Shown here: positions 38,377 to 47,955 of the stretch, in pieces | How the letters are laid out: every line of letters starts with the position of its first letter | Position numbering within the stretch: position 1 is the stretch's first letter | Source of the DNA: CAVVST01 sp963750995 | Lineage (GTDB): Bacteria; Acidobacteriota; Vicinamibacteria; Vicinamibacterales; UBA2999 | NCBI GenBank assembly: GCA_963750995.1 | Contig: CAVVST010000004.1 | Span: 310,001-374,000 of the forward strand | Reading direction: 5' to 3' | DNA: 64,000 nucleotides | Program-made: the position numbers and the translations under genes | Notes under the pieces: model-generated | Told to the model about the DNA's origin: nothing | What the model saw: the letters and a program-made list of their open reading frames with translations, nothing else | Databases searched by the model: none

Positions 38377-39471
38377 CTATCCGCGTTTCCGCTCGAACTC
38401 CTTCATGAAATCGACGAGCGCGTCGACGCCTGCTTCCGGGAACGCGTTGTAAATCGACGCGCGCATGCCGCCGACGGCGCGATGCCCCTTGAGCCCGTCG
38501 AGCCCCGCCGCGGTGGACTCCTTCACGAACTGCTTTTCGAGTTCCTCGCTCGCCAGCCTGAACGTCACGTTCATCAGCGAGCGGCTGTCCTTCTGCGCTG
38601 TGCCGCGGTAGAAACCGGTGCGGTCGATCTCGGCGTAGATCTTCGCCGCCTTCCGCTGGTTGATGCGCGCGATCGCCTGGAGCCCGCCGAGCGACTTCAG
38701 CCACTTCAGCGTCAGGCCGAGAATGTAGATGCCGAAGGTATTCGGTGTGTTGTAGAGCGAATTGTTCTCCGCGTGAATCTTGTAGTTCAGCATGATCGGC
38801 AGCGCATCCGAGCCGCGGCCGACCAGGTCTTCCCGGACAATCACGAGCGTGACACCGGACGGCCCGAGGTTTTTCTGCGCGCCGGAGTAGATCAGGCCGA
38901 AGCGCCCGATGTCGATCGGGCCGCTGAACATGTCTGACGAGGTGTCGGCAACGAGCGGCGCCGAGCCGACGTCGGGCAGCGCCTTCCACTCGGTACCTTC
39001 GATCGTGTTGTTGCTGGTGACGTGCACGTACGCGGCCCCCGGCGTCAGCGTCAGTTCCTGCTGCGCCGGAATACGCGTGTAGTTGTCGGCCTTGGTGGAG
39101 CCGGCGATGTTGACCGTGCCGACCTTCTTCGCTTCCTTGATCGCCTTGTCGGCCCACGAGCCGGTGTCGATGTAATCGGCGGTCGCGCCGGAAGCCAGCA
39201 GGTTCATCGGCACCATCGAGAACTGCAGCGTCGCGCCCCCCTGCAGCATCAGGATCTTGTAGTTCGCCGGCACGCCGGCCAGCGCCCGGATGTCTTCGAT
39301 CGCCCGGTTGAGCATGTCCTCGAAGGTCGTCGAGCGGTGGCTGATCTCCATCACCGACATGCCGACGTCCGGGAGCGCAATCAGATCGCGCTGCGCCTCT
39401 TCCAGCACGGGAAGCGGCAGGACGGCGGGGCCGGCGGAAAAGTTGTAGATACGGGTCGTCGTTGGTGGCAT
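38377..39471 (-). CDS. serC: Phosphoserine aminotransferase
   Basis: A 364-residue PLP enzyme making phosphoserine from 3-phosphohydroxypyruvate and glutamate, the second step of serine synthesis. Landmarks include IYNFSAGPAVLPLPVLEEAQ at the start, MEISHRSTTFEDML, MLQGGATLQFSMVPMNLL and the PLP-lysine region LIYSGAQKNLGPSGVTLVIV. AGGAG five bases before the ATG sets the start at 39471; the longer frame upstream overlaps serA and is not used. It lies 14 bases after serA in an operon with the DUF1015 gene. SerC can also act in pyridoxal phosphate synthesis. Confidence 0.95.
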   Translation of the reverse strand: MPPTTTRIYNFSAGPAVLPLPVLEEAQRDLIALPDVGMSVMEISHRSTTFEDMLNRAIEDIRALAGVPANYKILMLQGGATLQFSMVPMNLLASGATADYIDTGSWADKAIKEAKKVGTVNIAGSTKADNYTRIPAQQELTLTPGAAYVHVTSNNTIEGTEWKALPDVGSAPLVADTSSDMFSGPIDIGRFGLIYSGAQKNLGPSGVTLVIVREDLVGRGSDALPIMLNYKIHAENNSLYNTPNTFGIYILGLTLKWLKSLGGLQAIARINQRKAAKIYAEIDRTGFYRGTAQKDSRSLMNVTFRLASEELEKQFVKESTAAGLDGLKGHRAVGGMRASIYNAFPEAGVDALVDFMKEFERKRG

Positions 39472-39485
39472 CGCTTCTCCTGGCT

Positions 39486-40709
39486 CTATATTTTCACAAC
39501 CTGCACGCTGAGGATGTCGCCGCTGCCCCGCTCGATCGCCTGCACGAGCTCGGCCGGCGGCGCGGCGTCGAGGTTGATGCTCGCAACCGCCGCGTCGGCA
39601 CCCTCGAAGATCACATTTTCGGTCTCCTGGACGTTCACGTTCCAGGACCGCAGCTTGTCGAAGACGTGCGCAAGCACCCCGGGACGATCGCGGTGGCGTA
39701 CCATCAGCCGGTGCGTCGCCGGCGTGCGCGTCGCAAGGTTCACCACATTCGGAACGCGGCCGGTCTCGGCGTACACACGGATGACGCGGACCGCCTCCGC
39801 CGCGATCGCCTCTTGCGCCTGCTCGGTCGAGGCGCCGATATGGTGCGTGCCGTAAACGTTCTGCAGCGCCGCGATTGGCGGCGTGAACGAGCCGGTAGCC
39901 GCGGCCGGCTCCTCCGGAAATACGTCGAGTCCCACCCGGATGTCCCGCGTCCGGACGGCTTCGGCCAGTGCCGCGTGGTCCACGATCTCGGCGCGGGCGG
40001 TGTTGACGAAGATCGAGCCGGGCCGCAGGCGGTCGAGGATGGCAGCGCCGACCAGGTTCCGTGTCTCCGGTGTCAGCGCGAGATGCACGCTCAGTACGTC
40101 GCTTTCCGCCGCCACCGCCTCCGGAGACGGCAGCACCCTGATGTCCGTGCCGCGTGGCAGCTCCGCGGTCTCCGCCGCGCCCATGCGCTCGAACCGCCGG
40201 CTCCATACCATCGTCTTCATCCCGAATGCCGTGGCGCGCAGGACCATTTCCTGGCCGATGCTGCCAAAGCCGAGCAGACCAAGCGTCCGTCCGTAGAGCC
40301 CGCGCGCCTTTGCGTACTCCTTCTTGTTCCAGCGCCCCGCGCGTAGATCGGCGACGTTGTCGGCGATGCGGCGGTCGAGCGCCAGGATCAGTCCGAAGGC
40401 GAGCTCGGCGACGGCGATGCCGTTGCGACCCGGGCAATTCGATACGTAAATGCCGCGGCGTGAGGCGGCCGCGACGTCGATCGTGTTCACGCCCGCACCG
40501 GCTCTCACAATCAGCGACAGTCGCCCGGCGTCGAGCATCGGTTCATTGACCTGGGTGGAACGAACGACGAGGATCTCCGCGCCGGAGGAGCCGATCGCCC
40601 GCACCAGGGTGTCCCCCGACAGGTCGGGCTGATAAACAACGTCGTATCCGGCGTGCTTCAGCGCGTCGAGTCCCGACGCTTCGAACGCGTCGGCGACGAG
40701 AACCTTCAT
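39486..40709 (-). CDS. serA: D-3-phosphoglycerate dehydrogenase with ACT domain
   Basis: A 407-residue NAD enzyme for the first step of serine synthesis. The nucleotide-binding motif is LGLLGFGSIGQEM. Catalytic blocks include NTARAEIVDHAAL, GLDVFPEEP and the catalytic His region YGTHHIGASTEQAQ. A C-terminal ACT-like domain (MVRHRDRPGVLAHVFDKLRS) may give serine feedback control. It sits between DUF1015 and serC. Its substrate, 3-phosphoglycerate, is also handled by GpmA elsewhere in the window. Confidence 0.94.
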   Translation of the reverse strand: MKVLVADAFEASGLDALKHAGYDVVYQPDLSGDTLVRAIGSSGAEILVVRSTQVNEPMLDAGRLSLIVRAGAGVNTIDVAAASRRGIYVSNCPGRNGIAVAELAFGLILALDRRIADNVADLRAGRWNKKEYAKARGLYGRTLGLLGFGSIGQEMVLRATAFGMKTMVWSRRFERMGAAETAELPRGTDIRVLPSPEAVAAESDVLSVHLALTPETRNLVGAAILDRLRPGSIFVNTARAEIVDHAALAEAVRTRDIRVGLDVFPEEPAAATGSFTPPIAALQNVYGTHHIGASTEQAQEAIAAEAVRVIRVYAETGRVPNVVNLATRTPATHRLMVRHRDRPGVLAHVFDKLRSWNVNVQETENVIFEGADAAVASINLDAAPPAELVQAIERGSGDILSVQVVKI

Positions 40710-40726
40710 AGCACTACGACGACCAT

Positions 40727-41942
40727 TTAAATCACATGCGACAGCAAGCCGTCGCGAAGCTTGGGCTCGAACCAGGTGGACTTTGGCGGCATGATGCCGC
40801 CACTGTCGGAGATCTGCATCAGGTCGGCCACGCTCACGGGATACAGCGAGAACGCCACGGCGGCGCGTCCCGACGACACCAGCGACTCGAGCTGGCCGGT
40901 ACCCCGCGCCCCGCCAACGAAGTCGATGCGCTTATCCGTTCGAACATCGCCGATGCCGAGGAGCGGCGCCAACACCAGGTCGTGCAGACGGCTGACGTCG
41001 AGCTGTCCCGCGGGATCGGTCCCGGCCGGCGCAGGCGTCATCTCGATGGTGTGCCACGCGCCGCCGAGGTACATCGCCACGTCGCCTTTGCGTGCCGGCG
41101 TCGCCGGGCCCGGCTTGACGCTCAAACGCTCGCGAATTGCCGCCAGCAACGACTCGGGCGTGTGCGAACCAAGGTCCTTGACTACTCGGTTGTAGGGAAG
41201 GATCTGCGTCTGCTCGCCCGCAAATGCCACGGCGACGAAGGTGTCCCATTCGCCGGTGGCGGCGCCCTGCTTCAGGTGCTGGCGGGTGCGCGCGGCGCTG
41301 GCGGCGCGGTGATGACCGTCGGCAATATAAAGTGCCGGCATCGCGCCGAAAGCCTTCGTCAGCTCGCGCTCGTCGTGCGCCGTCACCCGCCATACGATGT
41401 GCTGCACGCCGTCGACCGCCGTGAAATCGAACAGCGGCGCGGTCGTGGTGGTGCGCTGCACGACGCCCTCGACACCGCCAGACTGCTCATGCACCAGGAA
41501 GACCGGTCCGGTCTGTGCGCGCAACGTCGATGATGTGCCGTGTCCGGTCGTCCTCTTTGTCCCGCCGGGTGCGTTCGTGCTTCTTGATGACGTCGCGGTC
41601 GTAGTCGTCCACCGAGAAGCAGCCGGCGATCCCCGTCTGAACATGCTCGCCCATCCGCAGGCGGTAGACGTACAAGCTCGGCGCGTCCTCGAGGACCAGC
41701 GGCGCGCGCGCTTTCAGCGCCGCGAAGTTCTCCACCGCCTTGGCATAGACCGCGTCGGCGTACGGATTCGTGTCGGGCGACAGGTCGATTTCCGCCCGCG
41801 ACACGTGGAGAAAACTGAGTGGATTGCCGGCCGCCAGCGCGCGGGCCTCATCGGCGTTGACGACGTCATACGGGACGGCAGCAACGGCGGCCGCCGATGC
41901 CGGCGTCGGGCGAAGTGCACGAAACGGAGTGATGACAGCCAT
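40727..41942 (-). CDS. DUF1015-family protein, frame broken near 41526
   Basis: The N-terminal part starts MAVITPFRALRPTP (ATG 41942) and reads VPYDVVNADEARALA, then FLHVSRAEIDL and IAGCFSVDDYDRDVIKKHERT. After RTRHIID the frame changes, and the continuation LRAQTGPVFLVHEQS runs through YIADGHHRAASAAR to the stop. The total is one base over a multiple of three, so one extra base near 41525-41527 explains it. The family has no certain activity; the GHH motif and its frequent position next to serA/serC suggest a role in serine metabolism or its control. Here it is first in such an operon, 17 bases before serA. Confidence 0.88.
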
Positions 41943-41967
41943 AGGAATGTCGCGGGGCGGTGCCCGG

Positions 41968-43230
41968 CTACTTCGAGTATGTCGCGGACGCCGCCGCCAC
42001 GGCAGGCGCGGATTCCGCGGCGTCGCCGGCGAGTTGGCCAAGCGCTGCATCCCGCACCGCGAGGAATGCCTCCATTGCCGCGGCGGGCACGGGATCGCCG
42101 GGCGGCATGTTCCGATGTTCCCTCAGGGGATCTACCCAGGTGCCATTTTTCTGTAGTCCGTAATGGAGGTGCGGACCTGTGGCCAGACCGGTGGATCCAA
42201 CCAGCCCGATCGTCTGCCCTTGTGCGACGCGCACGCCGCGGCGGATGCCGGACCCGAACGCCGACAGGTGCAGGTAATAGGAATCGTAGCCGCTGGCGTG
42301 CCTCAGTCGGACCATGCGGCCGTTCGCGTCGTCATACGTCGCCGACACAACACTGCCGCCCGCAACCGCCACGACGGGTGCGCCGGTTGGTGCGCCGTAG
42401 TCCACCCCGCGGTGAGCGCGAGCCGTCTGGAGCACCGGGTGCATGCGCCGCGTCGAATATCGCGAGGTAATCCGCGGCTCGAATTTCAGCGGCGACCGCA
42501 GGAAGAACCGCCGCAGCGATCGTCCCTGCTCGTCGAAATAGTCGGGCATGCCACCCGGAGGAGTGAATCGGATCGCCCGCACGAGGCGGCCCTCGTTCTC
42601 GAACTCGGCGGCGGAAATCGTCCCGTAGGTCGCCGGTCCATCTTCGCGGACGAACCGCTCGAACGTCAGTGAAAACCGGTCGCCCGGTTGCAGCTCCGTG
42701 TTGAAGTCGATTTCCCCGGCAAAGATCTGGGCCAGGGCGATGGTCAGCTCCGCGCTCTCACCAGCGCTCTCCATCGCCTGGAAGAGCGACGGCGCCGTTT
42801 CGTCGATCCTTCCCGAGACCGCCGCGTGCTCGAGTGTGCGGGGGATCGGCAGAACCTCGGCTTCGAGATTGCCGCGTCCGGCCGCCGCCGGCGCCACCCG
42901 CAGAAACGATGCGTCGTCGATTTCGTACTCGAAGTAGCGTAGCGCTCCCTCGAGCGTCCGCTCGAGCGTGAACGGCTGCGACGAGCGGAGCCGCCGCGGA
43001 TCGAAGACCGCGCGTGCCGCCTCGATCGCTGCCGGCACGGCGTCCGCCGCGAGGCCGCTCTCGCGAAGCATCGTCTCGAGGGTCGCTGCGTCGGCAACGA
43101 GGCCGCGCACGACGGTTGTGTCCGGGGTGAGGAGGATATCGGTGGCGGGGCTGGTGGCGTCTGGCGGGCTCGCGCATGCGGCGCTCAGCGCCAAGGCAAG
43201 GACGAGGTTCGCGATCCTCAACCGAGTCAT
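41968..43230 (-). CDS. M23-family metallopeptidase, lipoprotein
   Basis: A 420-residue protein. The signal ends in LALALSAAC, a lipobox-like site, so it is probably lipid-anchored. After a helical N-terminal region (about 40-250) comes a peptidase domain with zinc ligands in HRGVDYGAPTGAPV and GPHLHYGL, and an intervening YYLHLSAFG. The catalytic residues appear intact, so it should cut peptidoglycan cross-links rather than act as an inactive activator. The C-terminus is a long Ala-rich tail. It diverges from rmuC with only 46 bases between starts. Confidence 0.9.
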   Translation of the reverse strand: MTRLRIANLVLALALSAACASPPDATSPATDILLTPDTTVVRGLVADAATLETMLRESGLAADAVPAAIEAARAVFDPRRLRSSQPFTLERTLEGALRYFEYEIDDASFLRVAPAAAGRGNLEAEVLPIPRTLEHAAVSGRIDETAPSLFQAMESAGESAELTIALAQIFAGEIDFNTELQPGDRFSLTFERFVREDGPATYGTISAAEFENEGRLVRAIRFTPPGGMPDYFDEQGRSLRRFFLRSPLKFEPRITSRYSTRRMHPVLQTARAHRGVDYGAPTGAPVVAVAGGSVVSATYDDANGRMVRLRHASGYDSYYLHLSAFGSGIRRGVRVAQGQTIGLVGSTGLATGPHLHYGLQKNGTWVDPLREHRNMPPGDPVPAAAMEAFLAVRDAALGQLAGDAAESAPAVAAASATYSK

Positions 43231-43276
43231 GGTATCACCGCGATGCTACACTTCCCATCGCTCCCAAGTGGTTCCC

Positions 43277-44455
43277 ATGGAATGGATTCTCCCCGCGATG
43301 GCCGCGGCGCTCAGTGCGGTGATCGCCACCGTGCTCGCCCGCTCGCGGGCGCGACGCGACGCCGCGGAAAGCCGCGCGCAGTCCGCGGAAGCGCTGGCCG
43401 CCAAGGCCGAAGCCAAGCTGCGCGATACCTTTCAATCGCTCGCGGCCGATGCCCTGAACGACAACCGGGCCGCGTTCCTCGATCTCGCGAAAACATCCTT
43501 CGCCGGTTTTCAGCAGCCGATTGCGGACACGCTGAAAAAGGTGGACCAGCGGCTGTCGGAAGCTGAGCGGGACCGGGTCGCCGCCTATGCCCGGCTGACT
43601 GAGCAGGTCGCGGCGCTCGGCTCCACCACAAACACGCTGTCGAAGGCCCTCCGCACGCCGGCGGTGCGCGGGCGCTGGGGCGAAATGCAGCTGCGCCGCG
43701 TCGTCGAAATCGCCGGCATGGTGCAGCGCTGCGATTTCGACGAACAGCCAATCCTGACCGGCGACAACGGCCGCCAGCGGCCTGACCTGATCGTGCATCT
43801 CCCGGGCGGCAAGCAGATTGTCGTCGACGCGAAGGCGCCGCTCGAAGCGTTCCTCGAGGCACAGGACGCTCCTGACGACGACGCGCGCACCTCGCGGATG
43901 CGGGCCCACGCCCGCCAGGTCCGCGATCACATGGACAAGCTGGGCGGCAAGGCGTACTGGGAACCGCTCGGCGCCTCGCCGGAGATGGTCGTGATGTTCC
44001 TGCCCGGCGAGACGCTCTTCAGCGCCGCGCTACAGCACGACCTCGAACTGATCGAGCACGGGCTGCGGCAGCGCGTCCTGCTGGCAAGCCCGATCACGCT
44101 GATTGCCCTGCTCACGACGGTAGCCCACTCGTGGCGCCAGGAAGCGCTGGCCGACAACTACCGGGAGGTGGCGCGGCTCGGCCGGGAGTTCTACGAACGG
44201 CTGGCGACGTTTGCCGATCGGCTGGACGACGTGCGGAAGCGCCTGGACGGGGCGGTGCAGGCCTACAACGAGGCGGCCGGGTCGTTCGAGTCGCGCGTGC
44301 TGGTCAGCGCGCGGCGATTGAAGGACTTGAAGGTCACGACTGCCGACGAATTGCCCCCGGCGGAACCCATCGACCGCGTCCCGCGCGTGCTCAAACAGGC
44401 CAATCTCATGGGATTGCCCGAAGAAGCGACGCAAAACGAAGCGGATCTCGCCTGA
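43277..44455 (+). CDS. rmuC: RmuC-family DNA recombination protein
   Basis: A 392-residue protein from ATG 43277. It has an N-terminal membrane helix (WILPAMAAALSAVIATVLA), a long coiled coil (about 30-140) and a nuclease-like domain: VRGRWGEMQLRRVVEIAGM, PDLIVHLPGGKQIVVDAKAP and VMFLPGETLFSAAL. The Asp and VDAK residues fit a restriction-endonuclease-like fold. RmuC limits recombination at inverted repeats in E. coli, which may matter given the repeats in this chromosome. glnS starts 19 bases later. The frame opens earlier (42968), but that section is antisense to the peptidase gene. Confidence 0.93.
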   Translation: MEWILPAMAAALSAVIATVLARSRARRDAAESRAQSAEALAAKAEAKLRDTFQSLAADALNDNRAAFLDLAKTSFAGFQQPIADTLKKVDQRLSEAERDRVAAYARLTEQVAALGSTTNTLSKALRTPAVRGRWGEMQLRRVVEIAGMVQRCDFDEQPILTGDNGRQRPDLIVHLPGGKQIVVDAKAPLEAFLEAQDAPDDDARTSRMRAHARQVRDHMDKLGGKAYWEPLGASPEMVVMFLPGETLFSAALQHDLELIEHGLRQRVLLASPITLIALLTTVAHSWRQEALADNYREVARLGREFYERLATFADRLDDVRKRLDGAVQAYNEAAGSFESRVLVSARRLKDLKVTTADELPPAEPIDRVPRVLKQANLMGLPEEATQNEADLA

Positions 44456-44474
44456 AATTTGAAATAATCACCAG

Positions 44475-46181
44475 ATGGATCCCTCAGGCGGCGCGGCCAC
44501 GGCGCCGTCCTCCACCGATTTCATCCGCGACATCGTCGCCGACGACCAACGTACCGGGAAGCATGACGGGCGGGTGCACACCCGGTTTCCGCCGGAGCCG
44601 AACGGATACCTGCATATCGGCCATGCAAAGTCGATCTGCCTGAACTTCGGCGTCGCGGCCGATTTTGGCGGCCTCTGCAACCTGCGGTTCGACGATACCA
44701 ACCCGACCAAGGAAGACGTCGAGTACGTTGAGGCGATCCAGGAGGACGTCCGCTGGCTGGGGTTCGACTGGGATGCCCGGCTGTATTACGCATCCGACTA
44801 TTTCGAGGCGCTGTACCAGTACGCGGTGACGCTGATACGCGAGGCCAACGCCTATGTTGACAGCCTGACGGCCGACGCGATTCGCGACTACCGCGGCACG
44901 TTGACCGAACCGGGGCGCAACAGTCCGTATCGCGATCGGCCGGTCGCCGACAACCTGGACCTGTTCGCGCGCATGCGGGCGGGCGAGTTCAGCGACGGCG
45001 GCCACGTGCTGCGCGCGAAGATCGACATGGCATCGCCCAACATGAACATGCGCGATCCGACGCTTTACCGGATCCGCCATGCCACGCATCACCGCACAGG
45101 CGACGCGTGGTGCATCTACCCGACCTACGACTACGCCCACCCCATTTCCGATGCGCTCGAGGGGGTGACGCATTCGCTCTGCACGCTGGAGTTCGAAGAT
45201 CACCGGCCGTTATACGACTGGGTGATCGAGAATACGCGTCCGCCAGCCCGGCCGCAGCAGATCGAGTTCGCGCGGCTCAACCTGAATTACACGGTGATGA
45301 GCAAGCGCAAGCTGCTGGCGCTCGTCGAACAGCGGCTTGTCAACGGCTGGGACGATCCGCGGATGCCGACGATCGCCGGCATCAGGCGCCGGGGATTCAC
45401 GCCGGAGGCCGTCCGCGACTTCTGCGCGCGCATCGGTGTGGCCAAGAAGGAAAACGTCATCGACATCGCGCTCCTCGAGCACACGGTGCGCGAGGATCTC
45501 AACCGCCGGGCGGCGCGCGCGCTCGCCGTCGTCAGGCCGCTCAAGGTCGTTATCGAGAACTACCCGGAGGGACGCGAGGAGCACGTCGATGGGGTGAACA
45601 ACCCCGAGGACCTCTCGGCCGGCACTAGGCGGCTGCCGTTCTCGCGGGAGCTGTACATCGAGCACGACGATTTCATGGAAGTGCCGCCGAAGAAGTTCTT
45701 CAGGTTGTCGCCGGGCGTGGAGGTCCGCCTCAGGTACGCCTACATCATGAAGTGCGAACGCGTCGTGAAAAACGCCGCCGGCGAGATCGTCGAGCTGCGG
45801 TGCACCTACGATCCCGAGTCGTTGTCGGGGGCGACGGCAGCGCGCCGCGTGAAAGGCACCATTCACTGGGTCTCTGCGGCGCATTCGCGCGAGGCCGAGG
45901 TGCGCATCTACGACCGCCTGTTCCAGTCCGCCGATCCCGGGGAGGGAGGGCGCGACCCGCTTGACGACCTGAACCCCACGTCGTTCGTCCGGGTGCCGGG
46001 GGTCCGTGTCGAGCCGTCGCTGGCTGACGTTGCGCCAGGATCCCGCTTCCAGTTCGAGCGGCTTGGCTATTTCTGCGCGGATCCCGACTCACGCCCTGGC
46101 GCACCGGTGTTCAACCGAACGGTGACGCTCAAGGACACGTGGGCGAGAATCGCCAATAAAGCGGTCGAAAACACGAAATAG
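44475..46181 (+). CDS. glnS: Glutaminyl-tRNA synthetase
   Basis: A 568-residue class I synthetase charging tRNA-Gln. The HIGH motif is in RFPPEPNGYLHIGHAKS, the KMSKS-equivalent is VMSKRKL, and LRFDDTNP and CTLEFEDHRPLYDW are typical GlnRS residues. The C-terminal beta-barrel domain starts near residue 345 (RPLKVVIENYPEG). The length is standard. Its presence means the cell can charge glutamine directly rather than only through amidation of Glu-tRNA. It follows rmuC on the same strand. Confidence 0.97.
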   Translation: MDPSGGAATAPSSTDFIRDIVADDQRTGKHDGRVHTRFPPEPNGYLHIGHAKSICLNFGVAADFGGLCNLRFDDTNPTKEDVEYVEAIQEDVRWLGFDWDARLYYASDYFEALYQYAVTLIREANAYVDSLTADAIRDYRGTLTEPGRNSPYRDRPVADNLDLFARMRAGEFSDGGHVLRAKIDMASPNMNMRDPTLYRIRHATHHRTGDAWCIYPTYDYAHPISDALEGVTHSLCTLEFEDHRPLYDWVIENTRPPARPQQIEFARLNLNYTVMSKRKLLALVEQRLVNGWDDPRMPTIAGIRRRGFTPEAVRDFCARIGVAKKENVIDIALLEHTVREDLNRRAARALAVVRPLKVVIENYPEGREEHVDGVNNPEDLSAGTRRLPFSRELYIEHDDFMEVPPKKFFRLSPGVEVRLRYAYIMKCERVVKNAAGEIVELRCTYDPESLSGATAARRVKGTIHWVSAAHSREAEVRIYDRLFQSADPGEGGRDPLDDLNPTSFVRVPGVRVEPSLADVAPGSRFQFERLGYFCADPDSRPGAPVFNRTVTLKDTWARIANKAVENTK

Positions 46182-46239
46182 ACACGCGAATTACGCCGAA
46201 ACCAGAAAGTGCGACGATCGGCACCCTCGAGGAGGACGC

Positions 46240-46711
46240 GTGTATACCGCAACCGCGTGTATGGCGTTGATGCTGGTCGGCGTGCTCATCCAGCAGTCGG
46301 CTTCTCCTTCACGGGCACCCGCCCTGAGCTACGAGTTTTTCAAGACGGACGTCCAGCCGATCTTCCTGAAAAAGCGCGCGGGCCCTGCGAGATGCATTGC
46401 CTGCCACGGACAAACCACGCCGCTGCGTCTTCAGCCGCTTGCGCCTGGGCGGACCACCTGGACCGAGGAAGAGTCGCGGAAGAATTTCCAGGCCATCCAC
46501 GGGTCGTCGCGCCCGGCAACCGCAAGAGCAGGCCGAGCTTGGCGGGATGGGTGCAGGCTGGGTGACGCTCACGCCCGATGGCAAAACGGCGTATGTCGCC
46601 AATCCCGTGACGAACGACGTCTCGGTCGTCGACGTGAAGCTGATGAAAGAAGTCGCGCGCATCCCGGTGGGATTCGTGCCGAAGCGCAATGCCACGGCGA
46701 TCCTCCAGTAG
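46240..46711 (+). pseudogene. Decayed c-type cytochrome/beta-propeller gene remnant
   Basis: GTG 46240, with GGAGG four bases upstream, begins a signal peptide and then LSYEFFKTDVQPIFLKKRAG with a single heme motif CIACH. The reading then breaks at least twice: RVVAPGN is in one other frame (near 46500), and the final part (WVTLTPDGKTAYVANPVTND, ending ATAILQ) is in a third. That end is a YVTN-type propeller blade, while most of the propeller expected between the two pieces is missing. Unlike other frame breaks here, material is lost, so a real deletion is likely. The intact gene would have encoded an exported heme protein. Confidence 0.65.
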
Positions 46712-46718
46712 TTAGCAG

Positions 46719-47906
46719 TTACGCGGGGATTCGCCTGCCGCCCAGCACGGTTCCGGCGGGGAACAGACGCTGGCGTCCCGTGATCGTGCCTTTGTAGTTA
46801 TCGAGAAACTCGAAATTTCCCTCGCGCAGCTCGAGCAGCGCGACGTCGGCCGGCGCGCCCACGTTCAACGTGCCGCGGTCGCGGAAGAGCGGAAAGATCC
46901 GCGACGGATTCAAGGTTGCGCGCTGGACGGCGTCACCGACCGTCATACCGTAACCGAAGAGTTTCGACATGCAATTGGGAAAGTCGATCACGCCGGTGGT
47001 GCGGCTGTCCGTGCCCCAGTCAGTGGAGAATGTGTCCGGCCAGAATCCCGCCTTCATGATCGCGGCGATGGTGTCCCACCGCATGTGTCCGGTTCGGCCA
47101 TTGCCGACGTCGAACCAGATGCCGCGGCGCCGCGCCGCAAGCACCTCCGGCAGAATGTGACCGTCGTCGTCGATGATGCTGTTGGGTGGCGGCGCGAACA
47201 TGTGTGTGACGATGTCGCCACGCTTCAAGAGAGGGAAGAGCCTCGAGAGCGGCGACATGGTCTGACCCATGTGGATCATCAACGGCAAGCTGAAGGAGGT
47301 GGCCAGCTCCTGCGCGCGGCGAAGGACCTCGTAGTCGTTTGCGCCGGCCACGTCTCGCGACAGCCGCGCCTTCACACCGACGATCATGTCGCGGTTCTTC
47401 GCAATCGCCTCGCGTGCCGCCCCCACGTCCGCGCGGGCGAGGTCTAGGGTGTCGCCTTCGGGGATGACGCCGAGCCGGCCGATGTTGATCAGGACGCGTG
47501 CCTGCTGCGGCGCCGCGCGCGCAACCGAAACAGGATCGGCAATGTGATCGGCGCCCTGCGACCCTGCATCGATCCACCCCGTGACTCCGTCCTGCAGCAC
47601 GAGTCCTGGCCCGTCGGCCGACCGCCCGGTATGCGTGTGGATATCAATCAGGCCCGGGACGACAAGTTTGCCGCGCGCGTCGATGATGTCCGCCGTCTCG
47701 GCGCCGATGGCCGGCTCGACGGCGGCGATGCGGCCGCCCGCAATCGCCATATCGCGGATCGCGTCCAGGTGGAGGGACGGATCGATGACACGCCCGCCCC
47801 TGATCAGCAGGTCGTATCTCGCCGGCTGCAGGGGCGCCGCCTTCGGAGCGCGGGGGAACATCACGACGCCTGCCGCGGCCGCTGACAGGAACTGGCGCCG
47901 ATTCAT
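46719..47906 (-). CDS. Amidohydrolase/deacetylase-family metallohydrolase, exported
   Basis: From ATG 47906 the protein has about 395 residues. The N-terminus NRRQFLSAAAAGVVMFP has a twin-arginine-type signal, predicting folded export. The metal-binding motif is VPGLIDIHTHTG. A second His is in MIHMGQT, a third near VTHMFAPPPN, and an Asp in FSTDWGTDS. The C-terminal strand region (GTLNVGAPADVALLELREG) is typical of the superfamily. It probably hydrolyses a cyclic amide or N-acetyl bond; the substrate is unknown. The frame extends to 47927 with two in-frame starts. It follows malQ on the same strand, 49 bases downstream. Confidence 0.88.
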   Translation of the reverse strand: MNRRQFLSAAAAGVVMFPRAPKAAPLQPARYDLLIRGGRVIDPSLHLDAIRDMAIAGGRIAAVEPAIGAETADIIDARGKLVVPGLIDIHTHTGRSADGPGLVLQDGVTGWIDAGSQGADHIADPVSVARAAPQQARVLINIGRLGVIPEGDTLDLARADVGAAREAIAKNRDMIVGVKARLSRDVAGANDYEVLRRAQELATSFSLPLMIHMGQTMSPLSRLFPLLKRGDIVTHMFAPPPNSIIDDDGHILPEVLAARRRGIWFDVGNGRTGHMRWDTIAAIMKAGFWPDTFSTDWGTDSRTTGVIDFPNCMSKLFGYGMTVGDAVQRATLNPSRIFPLFRDRGTLNVGAPADVALLELREGNFEFLDNYKGTITGRQRLFPAGTVLGGRRIPA

Positions 47907-47955
47907 CGTCATAGCCTTGCTTCCCACTCTAAACTTCTAACTGCCAACTTGTAAC

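Noticed and set aside
36179..39157. Minus-strand open frame of 992 codons
   Set aside because: The upstream two thirds are antisense to pcnB and out of frame with serC; only the last 268 codons, with a signal peptide, look real.
38377..40437. Long minus-strand frame extending serC upstream
   Set aside because: The extra part overlaps serA in another frame; AGGAG before ATG 39471 marks the true start.
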